Position numbers and translations under genes: made by a program
Assembly (NCBI RefSeq): GCF_021530565.1
Contig: NZ_JAKGBI010000004.1
Span: forward strand, 186,001-250,000
Direction of reading: 5' to 3'
Length of the DNA stretch: 64,000 nucleotides
From: Pseudoalteromonas sp. SMS1
Lineage (GTDB): Bacteria > Pseudomonadota > Gammaproteobacteria > Enterobacterales > Alteromonadaceae
The notes under the pieces: generated by a model
Databases searched by the model: none
What the model saw: the letters and a program-made list of their open reading frames with translations, nothing else
Told to the model about the DNA's origin: nothing
Part shown: piece by piece, positions 17,551 through 26,859 of the stretch
How positions within the stretch are numbered: the stretch's first letter is position 1
Layout: every line of letters begins with the position of its first letter

Positions 17551-18978
17551 TTATTGGGATTTTGTGCGTTTAGGCCAAAATACATCAAACCGGGCGCCAC
17601 CTTGATGCCGTTCATTCAACGTAATATGCCCTTCATAGTAATCTAATACCTTTTTCACTAACGCAAGTCCCATTCCGCTTCCTTCAACGACATCCCTTGA
17701 TTTGAGCGTTTGAAACATTTCAAAAATCTTGGTGCTGTATGTGATAGGAATGCCGGGTCCATCATCGATAAATGAAATTTGGTGGCCACTGGTAAGCGAA
17801 TTTATTTCAATCACTATCGAGCCACACTTTTTATGATGATGCTTAATCGCATTGCCAATTAAATTCATCGCGACAATTTGAAATGCAACCCGAGGCAGCT
17901 GTAATTTGGGGCCATTGATTTTAACAGAAAAATTGTCAGTGTTATCAATCACAGCAAATGCTGAATCCACAACCTCATCGACGAATGTCCATTCCTCATC
18001 TTCAAGTCGCTTCTGCACTCTGGAGTAAGCAAGCAGATCATCAAGTAATCTCGACATCCGAATACTGCGACTCTTAATTAATCGAAAACTCTCCGCAGCC
18101 CCCTCAGGTAATACCTCAGAATAATCTTCCTCTATCCAACCTACAAGATTTTTAATCGCGTTGAGTGGTGACTTTAAATCATGCGATGCACTGTATGCAA
18201 ATCGCTCCAAGTCATGATTCGATCTCGTCAGTTTTTTAATGAGGTCTTCTCGTTCTGTCACATCAGTACAAATGCCCAAAACAAAATTTTCTGCATGTTC
18301 ATCTGTGAATCGCTTCTTTTGTGTATATAAAATTCGCACATCGCCATTAGGAAACTGAATTTTTTCGACTGTTTCGCTATAACCACACGCGAATGCTTCT
18401 CGGTCTTTGGCCAAGAATTCTTGTGCTTCAACGGGGTCATAGTCCTCTATGGTTGTAGAGCCAATTACCTTGTTTCTATCAGCTTCGGGGTAAAGCGATA
18501 AAAATGCTTGATTAGCACGCACAATTCGAAATTCCGCATCTTTTACAAAAACATAGTTTGGTATACTTTCAATGACTAAATCTAAAAAAGTGGCGTTAAA
18601 TACAAATTTAGGTGCTGTATTTTTTTCTACTTTATGGTCTGCGGACAGCAATGAAGTCAGGCGCTGAGTCAAATTGCGATTAATTGCAACGTGAGGCAGC
18701 CCGTCATCATTAGGCCGGGATGGCGTTTCAATATTGTCCGAGTGTGCAACACACAGTAATGGGGTATATTCGGATAGCTTCTTTGCAATGTCTCCTGTCA
18801 AAAAGTGCTCACTTATCAAGATGCAATCGGGCTTGATTTGCATTGCCTTCTCAAGGCCAGATGATGGCATTGAAGACAAGTAAAGTGTGTGTTTTATACG
18901 GGTCGCCAGTAAAGCGTGACTGATCTCTTCAATTAGCTCGATGTTATCGGCGATCAGTAAACAATTTAGTTTTAACAC
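17551..18978 (-). CDS. PAS sensor kinase with a degenerate N-terminal receiver
   Basis: This is a 475-residue soluble kinase. Residues 1-115 have the receiver fold pattern, but the acceptor position reads ILISEHF, with S56 where D is needed, and the acidic pair is reduced to ADN. It is therefore a pseudo-receiver that cannot be phosphorylated normally. A PAS domain follows (~130-250), then HisKA with H266 (SASHDLKSP), then HATPase with N box NLIGNAIKHHHK and GSGMGLALV. GTG at 18978 overlaps the preceding regulator by seven bases. It occupies the place of the receiver-kinase at 7366-8439 in the paralogous module. Confidence 0.86.
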   Translation of the reverse strand: MLKLNCLLIADNIELIEEISHALLATRIKHTLYLSSMPSSGLEKAMQIKPDCILISEHFLTGDIAKKLSEYTPLLCVAHSDNIETPSRPNDDGLPHVAINRNLTQRLTSLLSADHKVEKNTAPKFVFNATFLDLVIESIPNYVFVKDAEFRIVRANQAFLSLYPEADRNKVIGSTTIEDYDPVEAQEFLAKDREAFACGYSETVEKIQFPNGDVRILYTQKKRFTDEHAENFVLGICTDVTEREDLIKKLTRSNHDLERFAYSASHDLKSPLNAIKNLVGWIEEDYSEVLPEGAAESFRLIKSRSIRMSRLLDDLLAYSRVQKRLEDEEWTFVDEVVDSAFAVIDNTDNFSVKINGPKLQLPRVAFQIVAMNLIGNAIKHHHKKCGSIVIEINSLTSGHQISFIDDGPGIPITYSTKIFEMFQTLKSRDVVEGSGMGLALVKKVLDYYEGHITLNERHQGGARFDVFWPKRTKSQ

Positions 18979-19433
18979 TCGTCATATCCATCCGTTGTTG
19001 GGAGTAATGCGACATCAAACCAGAAATCTTTGAGCTTTTTAAATGCGATGGCTAAATCGTCAAACTCAACCGGCTTTTGAATATAAGCCGATGCCCCCAA
19101 GGCATAACATGACTCAACATCTTGAGGATCACTTGAGGTCGTCAACACTACGATAGGAATAGAGCACATCTTTGGGTCTGATTTTAATTCACGTAATAGT
19201 TGCCTGCCATCCAAACCCGGCATGTTCAAATCGACCAAAGCCAACACGGGCCTTTTTATGTGCTCTTGTGATTCATATTTGCCTTCTTTGTATAAAAAGT
19301 CTTTGGCATCTTGTCCAGACTGGCACCATTGAATTGGATTCATAAAGTGGCTTTTGCGTAAACTGCGTAATATTGCTTCAAAGTCATCAGGGTTATCATC
19401 TACTAGCAAAAGCAAACCTAAGTCTTTGTCCAT
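18972..19433 (-). CDS. Single-domain response regulator (Rcp1-like)
   Basis: This is a 153-residue receiver-only protein: acidic cluster VDDNPDD, acceptor D68 (ALVDLNMPGLDGR), switch VVLTTSS, Lys in IQKPV, and tail LKDFWFDVALLP. It is strongly similar to the regulator at 8442-8876. It starts three bases after the PAS-PAS kinase with GGAGAC upstream and overlaps the next kinase. It is probably a phospho-shuttle between the two kinases or to c-di-GMP proteins elsewhere (inference). Confidence 0.9.
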   Translation of the reverse strand: MDKDLGLLLLVDDNPDDFEAILRSLRKSHFMNPIQWCQSGQDAKDFLYKEGKYESQEHIKRPVLALVDLNMPGLDGRQLLRELKSDPKMCSIPIVVLTTSSDPQDVESCYALGASAYIQKPVEFDDLAIAFKKLKDFWFDVALLPTTDGYDEC

Positions 19434-19436
19434 CCG

Positions 19437-20936
19437 TCAGTCTCCTAGCTTCAAAGTAAAATTAAAGCAGCTACCGCGGTCAAGTTCCGATTCAACCCAA
19501 ATCTGCCCATTATGGCGTTCAACAATTTTTTTCACAAAAGTGAGGCCAACTCCAGTACCGCGAACAGAGTCATCCTCTTCATTTAATCTTTTAAATATTC
19601 GGAAAATATCTTCGAAAAATCTGCTGTCTATCCCCTGCCCATTGTCCTTCACATAAAATACCTGCGTTTCTAAGGTGTTATTTATTGGTTCGATACTGGA
19701 CTTTACGCCGATTTCAATTTCTTTGGTGGCAGACCTGTTGTACTTCACGGCATTAGAAATCAGGTTCCGAAACAACTCAGACACTTTAGGCTTGTCACAC
19801 GTAATACTCGGCAACGCCTTAGGGATAGATAAGTGCACACTTTGAGCGGTTTCTTCTGGCAATGTTAATTCAATGACATTATCAATGAGCGCATTTAAAT
19901 CCACTTTTTCTACCGCCAGATCTTGGCGACCTAACCGTGAATAATACAGCAGGCTATCAACCAGCTTTTCCATTCGAGTACACAAAAATCGTATCCGCTT
20001 GATTCTTCGTACCCCTTCATCTCCCATTGCAGTACCATGATCTTCCTCCAGGAATAACGCATTGTTGGCAAGTCCTCGAAGCGGTTCCTTTAAATCATGA
20101 GATGCGATATACGCAAATTGATCTAGTTCTGAATTGCTGATCTGAAGCTTTCGAATATAAGAGTCAATCGCGGCTTCCGCAGCTTTTCGTTCTGATATAT
20201 CTCGCACCGTGCCCACAAACATGGTTTTGCCCTGTACCACCATTTCATTAACACCAAGCTCCATTGGAAATAGATGCCCACTGTGACGCCTACCAGTGAT
20301 CTCGCGACCGATACCAATAATTTTTTTATCTCCGGTTTTGTGGTAGTTGTCTAGATACATATCATGCTCGGACTGATACGGCTCTGGCATCAACATCTTT
20401 ACGTTTCTGCCAATAACATCGCAAGCTCGATATCCAAAAATAGCTTCGGCAGCCGCATTAAAACTGTGGATACAGCCTTTCATATCAATTGTGATGAGTC
20501 CATCTAACACCGTATCCATAATGGTTTCGATATGCTCGATATAAGACTTGATAGACTGGTCAGCTTCTTTTCGTTCAGAAATATCCCGCACGGTTGCTAA
20601 AAAAACTTTTTTTCCGGTCACTTCCAGTGCACTCACAGATAATTCAACCGGAAAAACGCAACCTGCTTGATGTTTTGCGAGCACTTCCAAGCTCGGAGTA
20701 GGCTGTTGCTTATCGTCCTGGATGTGAATACCTTGCAGATATTTAAAATACAGCGGCCTGTATTCTGATGACATTAATGATGCGATGTTTTGACCAGTAA
20801 CCTGTTGTTGTGAATAGCCAAAAATCTTGGTCGCAGATAGGTTGAAGCTAATTATCTCACCGCATTGGTTGGTTATGATAAACCCGTCTTTGACACTGTC
20901 CATCACCGTTTGCAGCTGCAAGTCACCGATTTCCAT
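19437..20936 (-). CDS. PAS-PAS soluble sensor histidine kinase
   Basis: This 499-residue protein has no membrane segment. Two tandem PAS domains (~1-120 and ~125-250) each end with a PAC-like VRDISERK. HisKA has H280 (IASHDLKEP), and HATPase has N box RNLISNAVKYN, DNGQGID and GTGVGLTF. The internal repeat is evident (both PAS cores have F-x-GY and the R-DISERK tail). It probably senses redox, oxygen or a cytoplasmic ligand. It is the first gene of the second kinase-regulator-kinase module. No strong ribosome binding site is visible. Confidence 0.9.
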   Translation of the reverse strand: MEIGDLQLQTVMDSVKDGFIITNQCGEIISFNLSATKIFGYSQQQVTGQNIASLMSSEYRPLYFKYLQGIHIQDDKQQPTPSLEVLAKHQAGCVFPVELSVSALEVTGKKVFLATVRDISERKEADQSIKSYIEHIETIMDTVLDGLITIDMKGCIHSFNAAAEAIFGYRACDVIGRNVKMLMPEPYQSEHDMYLDNYHKTGDKKIIGIGREITGRRHSGHLFPMELGVNEMVVQGKTMFVGTVRDISERKAAEAAIDSYIRKLQISNSELDQFAYIASHDLKEPLRGLANNALFLEEDHGTAMGDEGVRRIKRIRFLCTRMEKLVDSLLYYSRLGRQDLAVEKVDLNALIDNVIELTLPEETAQSVHLSIPKALPSITCDKPKVSELFRNLISNAVKYNRSATKEIEIGVKSSIEPINNTLETQVFYVKDNGQGIDSRFFEDIFRIFKRLNEEDDSVRGTGVGLTFVKKIVERHNGQIWVESELDRGSCFNFTLKLGD

Positions 20937-21043
20937 TCTAATATACGAGCGTCCTAACCGTTAGCCTGAATGACAAGTGTAGTCAATGCAGTGGATCGTT
21001 GCTTGATATTAATCTAAAAATAAGTTCCTATTTTAGCGGGTAT

Positions 21044-21799
21044 TTAGTGTGGCATTTGCCATTTTTGTATGATTTCTTGGTATCTACCAGACACTTTGAG
21101 CGTATCTAAAGCAGCACTGATTTTTCTCGCGACCTCATCTGGAAAGTTTTGATTGGCCGCTAAGTGCAACTGCGATGGAAAGTCTTCCAATGTGAGCTTG
21201 TACTCTAATTGACTTGAATCCAATCCCAGAGCATCTAATTCTCTTTGTATGGTTTGGGTATTCGTCAAAATAAGATCCGTCCGTCCTTTGTAAAGCAAAT
21301 GCCAGAGGCTTGCATAATGAGACACGAGTACCAGATCATGATCTTCAGAAAAACCAGCGCTGCGCAAGTATTCTTCGCTGTAGTAACCTCGAATAGTACT
21401 GATCCGATATTGTTTTGCATGCTCTAAATCCGTCAAATTGAGCTTGTTTTCTTTCAAACCAATTAACGAGGCGGAAATTTTACACATTGTCCCCAAAAAC
21501 TTGTACCCCTGTTCGCGAGATGGGGTTTTTAACCACGCGAGCATCACAACATTATTCATGGTTTGCAATTCATGGTGTGCTCGTGCCATGGGTAAAATTT
21601 CGATTTTGGCATCGAGACCGCTCACTTTTTGGAGCGCGCGCGCTATTTCTACCAAACCGCCATCTGGTTTTCCTGCCTCGTTGATAAAATGATAAGGCGG
21701 TAAATCTTCAGCGACAAAACGAATTGTTTGAGCAGCAACAGACCTACTCAAAATCAATGTCACCCCAACCAGCAATGTAATTAAAATAGGATACTTCAT
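21044..21799 (-). CDS. Periplasmic solute-binding protein, SBP_bac_3 type (orphan)
   Basis: This is a 251-residue exported protein: signal peptide MKYPILITLLVGVTLILS ending near VAA, then the family-3 binding fold (IRFVAEDLPPYHFI, GGLVEIARAL, ISTIRGYYSEEYL, GRTDLILTNT). No ABC permease or ATPase accompanies it. It lies 107 bases upstream of, and in the same direction as, the PAS-PAS kinase. It could be a scavenging or sensory binding protein, but the kinase next to it is cytoplasmic, so direct contact is unlikely. Confidence 0.8.
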   Translation of the reverse strand: MKYPILITLLVGVTLILSRSVAAQTIRFVAEDLPPYHFINEAGKPDGGLVEIARALQKVSGLDAKIEILPMARAHHELQTMNNVVMLAWLKTPSREQGYKFLGTMCKISASLIGLKENKLNLTDLEHAKQYRISTIRGYYSEEYLRSAGFSEDHDLVLVSHYASLWHLLYKGRTDLILTNTQTIQRELDALGLDSSQLEYKLTLEDFPSQLHLAANQNFPDEVARKISAALDTLKVSGRYQEIIQKWQMPH

Positions 21800-21995
21800 G
21801 ACGTAACTTCACACACCCAGCCACATCGAGTGTGACAATGATTGCTTATAGAGACCAATACCAAAGATAACTACTTTAGTTCTTATTTTTATACATCAAA
21901 CTAATATCATATCACTATTAATTAGACGCAGTGATTACAAAACAGTAAATTAATTACTAGAATATACCCTGTCTGACCACTGTTCCGAAATTAGT

Positions 21996-22718
21996 ATGCC
22001 AAAAGCAATCGATCAACATGAACAATTATCGCAAATTACACAACTGAATGAGCAAGGTAAGTTATACGAAGTTTATCAAAACAATGAGTTACGCTGGCTT
22101 TGCATTGATGGTTGTGTGCAAAGCGCGATGTCCCTCTCGCATTCAGATGCGTTGATGTTTCCTCATATGTTGTTTATGACACTCCCTTTACATGTCATGA
22201 AAACACCAACCCGTGCGTTAGAGCTTGGTCTTGGTGGTGGCGGAACCCTAAGACACCTTGCTGAACATTACCCAACGTTAAATATTGAAGTTGTGGAGTA
22301 TGACAAAACGGTCATTGCGCTATACGAAGCGCATTTTAACCCGCAACAACATAACCATACCATCCATTGTATGGATGCGCGTCAATTTGTACGCGACACC
22401 ACCTCAGCACCTTTTGATTTGATATTTGTGGATGTTTTTGACTCAGCAGAGCCGGTGACCTTTATGTTTGAACCATCTTTCTATCAGGACATAAAAAAAC
22501 GGGTGACTAAAAGCAGTTGGATAGTGCTCAATACCGTACTTTCTACCCAAGTGCACCTAGAAACGTTACATAAGGTACTGATAGATGTGTTTTCAGGAAC
22601 CACAATCTACGGATTTAAAGCAGAGCAGTTTGCCAATTTTGTATGGCTTATCAGCACCGATAATCAACCACTGGATCCAATTTGGCGCGCACAAGCACTC
22701 TTTGAGTTACATGTATAA
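21996..22718 (+). CDS. Spermidine-synthase-like protein (class I methyltransferase fold)
   Basis: This is a 240-residue Rossmann-fold protein. Motif I is LELGLGGGGTLRHL, motif II acidic VEYD, then CMDARQFV and DLIFVDVFDS. It resembles the catalytic half of spermidine synthase (SpeE-like) but stands alone without speD. Many such proteins are not true aminopropyltransferases, so the reaction is left open. It is cytoplasmic with no signal. It converges on the membrane protein gene at 22751. Confidence 0.72.
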   Translation: MPKAIDQHEQLSQITQLNEQGKLYEVYQNNELRWLCIDGCVQSAMSLSHSDALMFPHMLFMTLPLHVMKTPTRALELGLGGGGTLRHLAEHYPTLNIEVVEYDKTVIALYEAHFNPQQHNHTIHCMDARQFVRDTTSAPFDLIFVDVFDSAEPVTFMFEPSFYQDIKKRVTKSSWIVLNTVLSTQVHLETLHKVLIDVFSGTTIYGFKAEQFANFVWLISTDNQPLDPIWRAQALFELHV

Positions 22719-22750
22719 GCTTCATCAAGCTGGTACTGCCCTCTCAAAGA

Positions 22751-23257
22751 CTACAGCTGATGATTGTGCTTTTCTATCACGGCAATCTTGTAAGTGGCTT
22801 TTAGCATAACGCCCACAGCAACAATATTCAAAACGATGCTAAACCAAGCTTCAAATACCAAAAGCTCGAGATGAAAGTTGCGTAAATAGTTTGCCAATTG
22901 GTCGACAATCTCAATAGAGATACCAATCACGATAAGCATAAAGCCATAGTATTCAGAGGTTTCGTTCAGTATTGTGTGTTCTTTTAGACGCGTGTCTTGC
23001 TTACTGTCCCAAGCGCGTTTTGACAAAATCTTTCTACCATCCATTACCGCGCCAAACCCAATCAATAAAATGGTGATGGTTGATTCGTTGTCAATGACAT
23101 TCTGATAACCATGTTCATCCATATGACCAAACAAAAAGCGCAAGTCTTCAACCGTGATATTGGTCACGAGCAAACAAATTAAAATTAACGGAAACAGCAG
23201 AAACCAACGGTTTAATACAACCGTGTAAATTAACTGGCTTGTTTTGGATTTTGGCAT
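22751..23257 (-). CDS. Unknown inner-membrane protein with four predicted helices
   Basis: The family was not recognised. The 168 residues hold about four hydrophobic segments: WFLLFPLILICLLV (~18-31), ITILLIGFGAVMD (~60), YGFMLIVIGISIEIV (~105) and FSIVLNIVAVGVML (~140). The loop with DGRKILSKR is probably cytoplasmic. It stands alone between a convergent plus-strand gene and a 304-base gap. The upstream ribosome binding site is weak. Confidence 0.65.
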   Translation of the reverse strand: MPKSKTSQLIYTVVLNRWFLLFPLILICLLVTNITVEDLRFLFGHMDEHGYQNVIDNESTITILLIGFGAVMDGRKILSKRAWDSKQDTRLKEHTILNETSEYYGFMLIVIGISIEIVDQLANYLRNFHLELLVFEAWFSIVLNIVAVGVMLKATYKIAVIEKHNHQL

Positions 23258-23561
23258 GTCACGCTCTGCTTCGCGGTAAAGTTACTCTGTCAGGCGGAAG
23301 ATCTTAGCTATTTAAATTAGATTGACAAGTGTCTGCCTCATTAATCATGACAAAGTTGTAGGCATCCACGCGAGTTATAGTGACATTACTAACCCCATGT
23401 GCGCATGGCTTCTCGTTAAATCATCACGGCCACCACTCATCAATGGTCTTAAAAATAGGCCGCTGTTTTTAATGATTCTATCGTGTGCTTTTAACATGCA
23501 CAGCTGTTAAAAGTTTCCCCTTATTACGATGTTGGCCTGCTACGTCAGGCATCAACAGTCT
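23258..23561. other. 304-base gap without a recognised gene
   Basis: Short open frames on the plus strand here (for example 23322-23510) lack a ribosome binding site and family resemblance. The stretch probably holds the promoter of the membrane protein gene and the 3-prime end of the 23562-24065 transcript. No convincing hairpin or RNA gene was found. Confidence 0.4.
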
Positions 23562-24065
23562 TTACACACTCTCTCTGGCAATCTGGAATAAGACCGTACG
23601 GACTAATTGTTTTAAATCACTTGCCGTGGCTAACGAATCAGGAAGCAATACGGCGGTGATTGATTCTGTATGTGCTTGTAAAAAGGTATCTAATTTACTG
23701 GGGCTTACCGTCCCTTCTTGAACCCCTTTAAAGGTCTGCATTAGTGATTTTCTCTGTCTTTGCAATTGCAACATCAGTGCGCTTCGAATGGGGCTTGTTT
23801 TGCAGACGTACTTTTTACACACTCTGATAACAATTTCCATAAACAGGGCAATTTCATCATTGTTTTGACTAGAATGATGTAAACTCGCATTTAAAGCTTT
23901 TCGCTGTTTTGTATTGGTAATGCTGTTTTTGAAGCCAAGTGCTCTGTCTCCAATTAATTCCATATCGTCACTCGTCAACATTTGGTTTCCAAATCGCGCA
24001 AAAAACATCGCTTTATCCGTTTTATTTTTTGGGATAATTATGCGTGTAATTTTAAACTTGTACAT
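23562..24065 (-). CDS. Unknown soluble protein
   Basis: This is a 167-residue, lysine- and helix-rich protein with no signal peptide, membrane helix or recognised motif. The centre (SALMLQLQRQRKSLMQTF) is basic and amphipathic. The ATG at 24065 has no clear ribosome binding site. It diverges from trmO with under 100 bases between them. Codon use does not look unusual. It may be a lineage-specific gene. Confidence 0.5.
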   Translation of the reverse strand: MYKFKITRIIIPKNKTDKAMFFARFGNQMLTSDDMELIGDRALGFKNSITNTKQRKALNASLHHSSQNNDEIALFMEIVIRVCKKYVCKTSPIRSALMLQLQRQRKSLMQTFKGVQEGTVSPSKLDTFLQAHTESITAVLLPDSLATASDLKQLVRTVLFQIARESV

Positions 24066-24159
24066 TACAAGCTATTACACTTCCAACAGTGAAATTTAGA
24101 TTTGTTGTGCCCAAAACAAAAAGATACAATGCGACTTTTAATCTGTAGAGCCCGCTATC

Positions 24160-24891
24160 GTGCAATTTGAAGTTCAAGCTATCGGTCATATCGAATCTCC
24201 ATACAAACAAAAGTTTGCCATTCCTAGGCAGCCAAGGCTGGTTCCTGAGGCCACCGCAAAATTGGTTTTTTGCGAAGCCTTTAATCGAGAAGAGTTCGTG
24301 CGCGGTATCGAAGAGTTTACACATTTGTGGCTCCTATTTAGGTTTCATGAAACCGCAGACAAAGGCTACTCCGCGCTGGTACGCCCACCAAGGTTGGGAG
24401 GAAACGAACGCAAAGGGGTCTTTGCGACACGAGCCACGTTTAGACCCAATGGCATCGGTATGAGTGCAGTCAAACTAGAAGGCGTTGAGTACAAGCATGG
24501 TCAACTGGCGCTATTGCTATCTGGTATTGATTTGTTGGATGGCACACCGATTGTCGATATCAAACCCTACCTTCCCTACTCCGATGCTTTAGAAGGGGCT
24601 TCTGCCGGGTTCGCCGACACACGTCCTGAAACCGAAATGACGGTCTCATTTAGCGAACAGGCGAGCGATTTTATTGACACACAATCGCAGTACCCAGAGT
24701 TAAAAAACTTTATTAGCAACGTGTTAAAACAGGACCCTAGACCAGCCTATAAAAAGAAAAAACAACAAACGCAAAGTTATGGCATGAGCCTCTATGAGTT
24801 CAATATTCGCTGGCAGGTTGAAGATGCGCATAATCATGTCATCGAAGTAACCCATGAAAAGCAGCAAACCCCAAACAAAGCAAAAGATTAA
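24160..24891 (+). CDS. trmO: tRNA (t6A37) N6-methyltransferase TrmO
   Basis: This 243-residue protein matches the TsaA/TrmO family (E. coli about 235 residues). It uses S-adenosylmethionine to methylate N6-threonylcarbamoyladenosine at position 37 of certain tRNAs. The N-terminal beta-barrel UPF0066 domain shows AIGHIESPY, RQPRLVPEA, GVFATRATFRPNGIGMS and GIDLLDGTPIVDIKPY. The C-terminal lobe has DPRPAY. It starts at GTG 24160; no ATG fits the conserved N-terminus. It lies just upstream of proS in the same direction. Confidence 0.93.
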   Translation: MQFEVQAIGHIESPYKQKFAIPRQPRLVPEATAKLVFCEAFNREEFVRGIEEFTHLWLLFRFHETADKGYSALVRPPRLGGNERKGVFATRATFRPNGIGMSAVKLEGVEYKHGQLALLLSGIDLLDGTPIVDIKPYLPYSDALEGASAGFADTRPETEMTVSFSEQASDFIDTQSQYPELKNFISNVLKQDPRPAYKKKKQQTQSYGMSLYEFNIRWQVEDAHNHVIEVTHEKQQTPNKAKD

Positions 24892-24927
24892 ATATCCGCA
24901 CAGCGAAAATAACTCTTTTTTAGCACC

Positions 24928-24954
24928 TTAGGCACTGTTAAACTACGTGCCTAA
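24928..24954 (+). terminator. Hairpin between trmO and proS
   Basis: TTAGGCAC (24928-24935) pairs perfectly with GTGCCTAA (24947-24954) around an 11-base loop and is followed by TTAAAA. It lies 37 bases after the trmO stop and 32 before proS. It may be a weak trmO terminator or a leader structure of proS; the absence of a T run argues against strong termination. Confidence 0.35.
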
Positions 24955-24985
24955 TTAAAAACACACAACATTGAACGGAACAAGC

Positions 24986-26707
24986 ATGCGTACCAGTCAA
25001 TATATTTTAGCGACTCTTAAAGAGACGCCTTCTGATGCCGAGGTGGTAAGCCACCAGCTAATGCTACGTGCGGGTATGATCCGCAAACTCGCTTCAGGTT
25101 TATACACTTGGTTGCCGTCAGGTTTAAAAGTACTTCGTAAAGTAGAAACTATTGTACGCGAGGAAATGGAAAAAGCTGGCGCAATCGAAATGTTGATGCC
25201 CGTCATTCAGCCAGCAGATCTGTGGGAAGAATCAGGCCGTTGGGAACAGTTTGGCCCCGAACTACTTAGAATTACAGATCGTCATAACCGTCCGTTTGCG
25301 CTTGGTCCGACACATGAAGAAGTCATCACCGACTTTGTGCGCAAAGAAGTGAGCAGCTACAAGCAATTGCCTCTGACACTTTATCAAGTACAAACTAAAG
25401 TACGTGACGAAGTTCGTCCTCGCTTTGGGGTAATGCGTGCGCGTGAATTCACCATGAAGGATGCTTACTCTTTTCATCTAGATGACGCGTGTCTAGAAAA
25501 GACATACCAAGTAATGCATCAAGCATACTGTAATATTTTTGAGCGCCTAGGTTTGGATTACCGTCCAGTAATCGCTGACACAGGCTCTATTGGTGGTAGC
25601 GTATCTCATGAATTCCATGTACTTGCAGAGTCAGGTGAAGATGCTATCGCATTCAGCACAGAAAGTGACTATGCTGCAAACATCGAAAAAGCAGAAGCAA
25701 TCGCGCCGGCGGCGGAGCGTGCTGCACCAAGTAAAGACTTAAATACGTTTGACACACCAAATGCAAAAACCATCGCTGAGCTTGCTGATCAGCATGGTGT
25801 TAAAGCACATAAAGGTGTTAAAACCCTGATCGTTTATGGCCCTGAAAATGAAGACGGTGAACGTGGCCTTGTCGCACTTATCGTGCGTGGCGATCACGAA
25901 TTAAACGAATTGAAAGCTGAAAAGCTCGCACTCGTTGGCGCACCGCTTGAAATGGCAAAAGAAGAAGATATTGTCGCTGCAATTGGCGCCAAGCCTGGTT
26001 CATTGGGCCCGGTTGGCCTTGATATCCCTGTGATTGTTGACCACAGCGCAGCGGTCATGTCTGATTTTGTTGCTGGTGCAAACAAAGACGGTGTTCACTA
26101 CAGTGGTATAAACTGGGACCGTGATGCAACTGGCTATACGGTTGCTGACATTCGTAACGTGGTTGAAGGCGATCCAAGTCCGTGTGGTCAAGGTACCCTA
26201 CAAATAAAACGTGGTATTGAAGTCGGTCATATCTTCCAACTTGGTAGCAAGTATTCGGAAGCAATGAATGCTGGCGTATTAGGTGAAAATGGTAAGAACC
26301 AAGTAATGACAATGGGTTGTTACGGTATTGGTGTATCTCGCATTGTTGCGGCAGCCATTGAGCAAAACCACGACAAATTCGGTATCAAGTGGCCTCAAGC
26401 ACTGGCACCATTTGACATTGCGATCGTGCCAATGAACATGCACAAATCTCATCGCATTCCAGATATTGCGGACAAGTTCTACGCTAATCTGAAAGCGGCT
26501 GGTTTAGATGTACTGTTCGATGACCGTAAAGAGCGTCCAGGTGTTATGTTCAATGACATGGAATTAGTCGGTGTTCCATTCACACTTGTTATCGGTGAAC
26601 GTAACCTTGATAACAACCAAGTTGAACTTAAGAACCGCAGAACAGGTGAAAAAACCATGTTAGACATTGATTCAGCCGTTGCTGAAATCACTAAACTCAT
26701 GGCCTAA
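24986..26707 (+). CDS. proS: Prolyl-tRNA synthetase
   Basis: This is a 573-residue class II synthetase that charges tRNA-Pro (E. coli 572). Motif 1 lies around the [14 protein letters not shown] region, motif 2 is [17 protein letters not shown], and motif 3 is [14 protein letters not shown] YbaK-like editing domain is inserted at ~220-405, and an anticodon-binding domain follows ~475-573. ATG at 24986 is chosen ([13 protein letters not shown] is the universal N-terminus); GGAA lies upstream. A strong terminator follows. Confidence 0.97.
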   Translation: MRTSQYILATLKETPSDAEVVSHQLMLRAGMIRKLASGLYTWLPSGLKVLRKVETIVREEMEKAGAIEMLMPVIQPADLWEESGRWEQFGPELLRITDRHNRPFALGPTHEEVITDFVRKEVSSYKQLPLTLYQVQTKVRDEVRPRFGVMRAREFTMKDAYSFHLDDACLEKTYQVMHQAYCNIFERLGLDYRPVIADTGSIGGSVSHEFHVLAESGEDAIAFSTESDYAANIEKAEAIAPAAERAAPSKDLNTFDTPNAKTIAELADQHGVKAHKGVKTLIVYGPENEDGERGLVALIVRGDHELNELKAEKLALVGAPLEMAKEEDIVAAIGAKPGSLGPVGLDIPVIVDHSAAVMSDFVAGANKDGVHYSGINWDRDATGYTVADIRNVVEGDPSPCGQGTLQIKRGIEVGHIFQLGSKYSEAMNAGVLGENGKNQVMTMGCYGIGVSRIVAAAIEQNHDKFGIKWPQALAPFDIAIVPMNMHKSHRIPDIADKFYANLKAAGLDVLFDDRKERPGVMFNDMELVGVPFTLVIGERNLDNNQVELKNRRTGEKTMLDIDSAVAEITKLMA

Positions 26708-26720
26708 CACCCACTTCTTT

Positions 26721-26749
26721 TAAAAACGCGCCACATGGCGCGTTTTTTT
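26721..26749 (+). terminator. Rho-independent terminator of proS
   Basis: AAAACGCGCC pairs with GGCGCGTTTT around the loop ACAT, followed by a T run, 14 bases after the proS stop. Confidence 0.92.
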
Positions 26750-26859
26750 ATACCCCACGCCTAAATTGATTAAAATGTCATCATAGCGTCTCAATATTGA
26801 TAAAAGTTTGTCATCTAGTGCCTTTAACGTAGACATTATTACGCTTGAGAGTACACACA

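Noticed and set aside
23322..23510. Plus-strand frame of 62 codons in the 304-base gap
   Set aside because: No ribosome binding site, no recognised family, and odd composition; probably chance.
24971..24985. Earlier TTG start for proS
   Set aside because: ATG at 24986 gives the conserved N-terminus MRTSQY and normal length.
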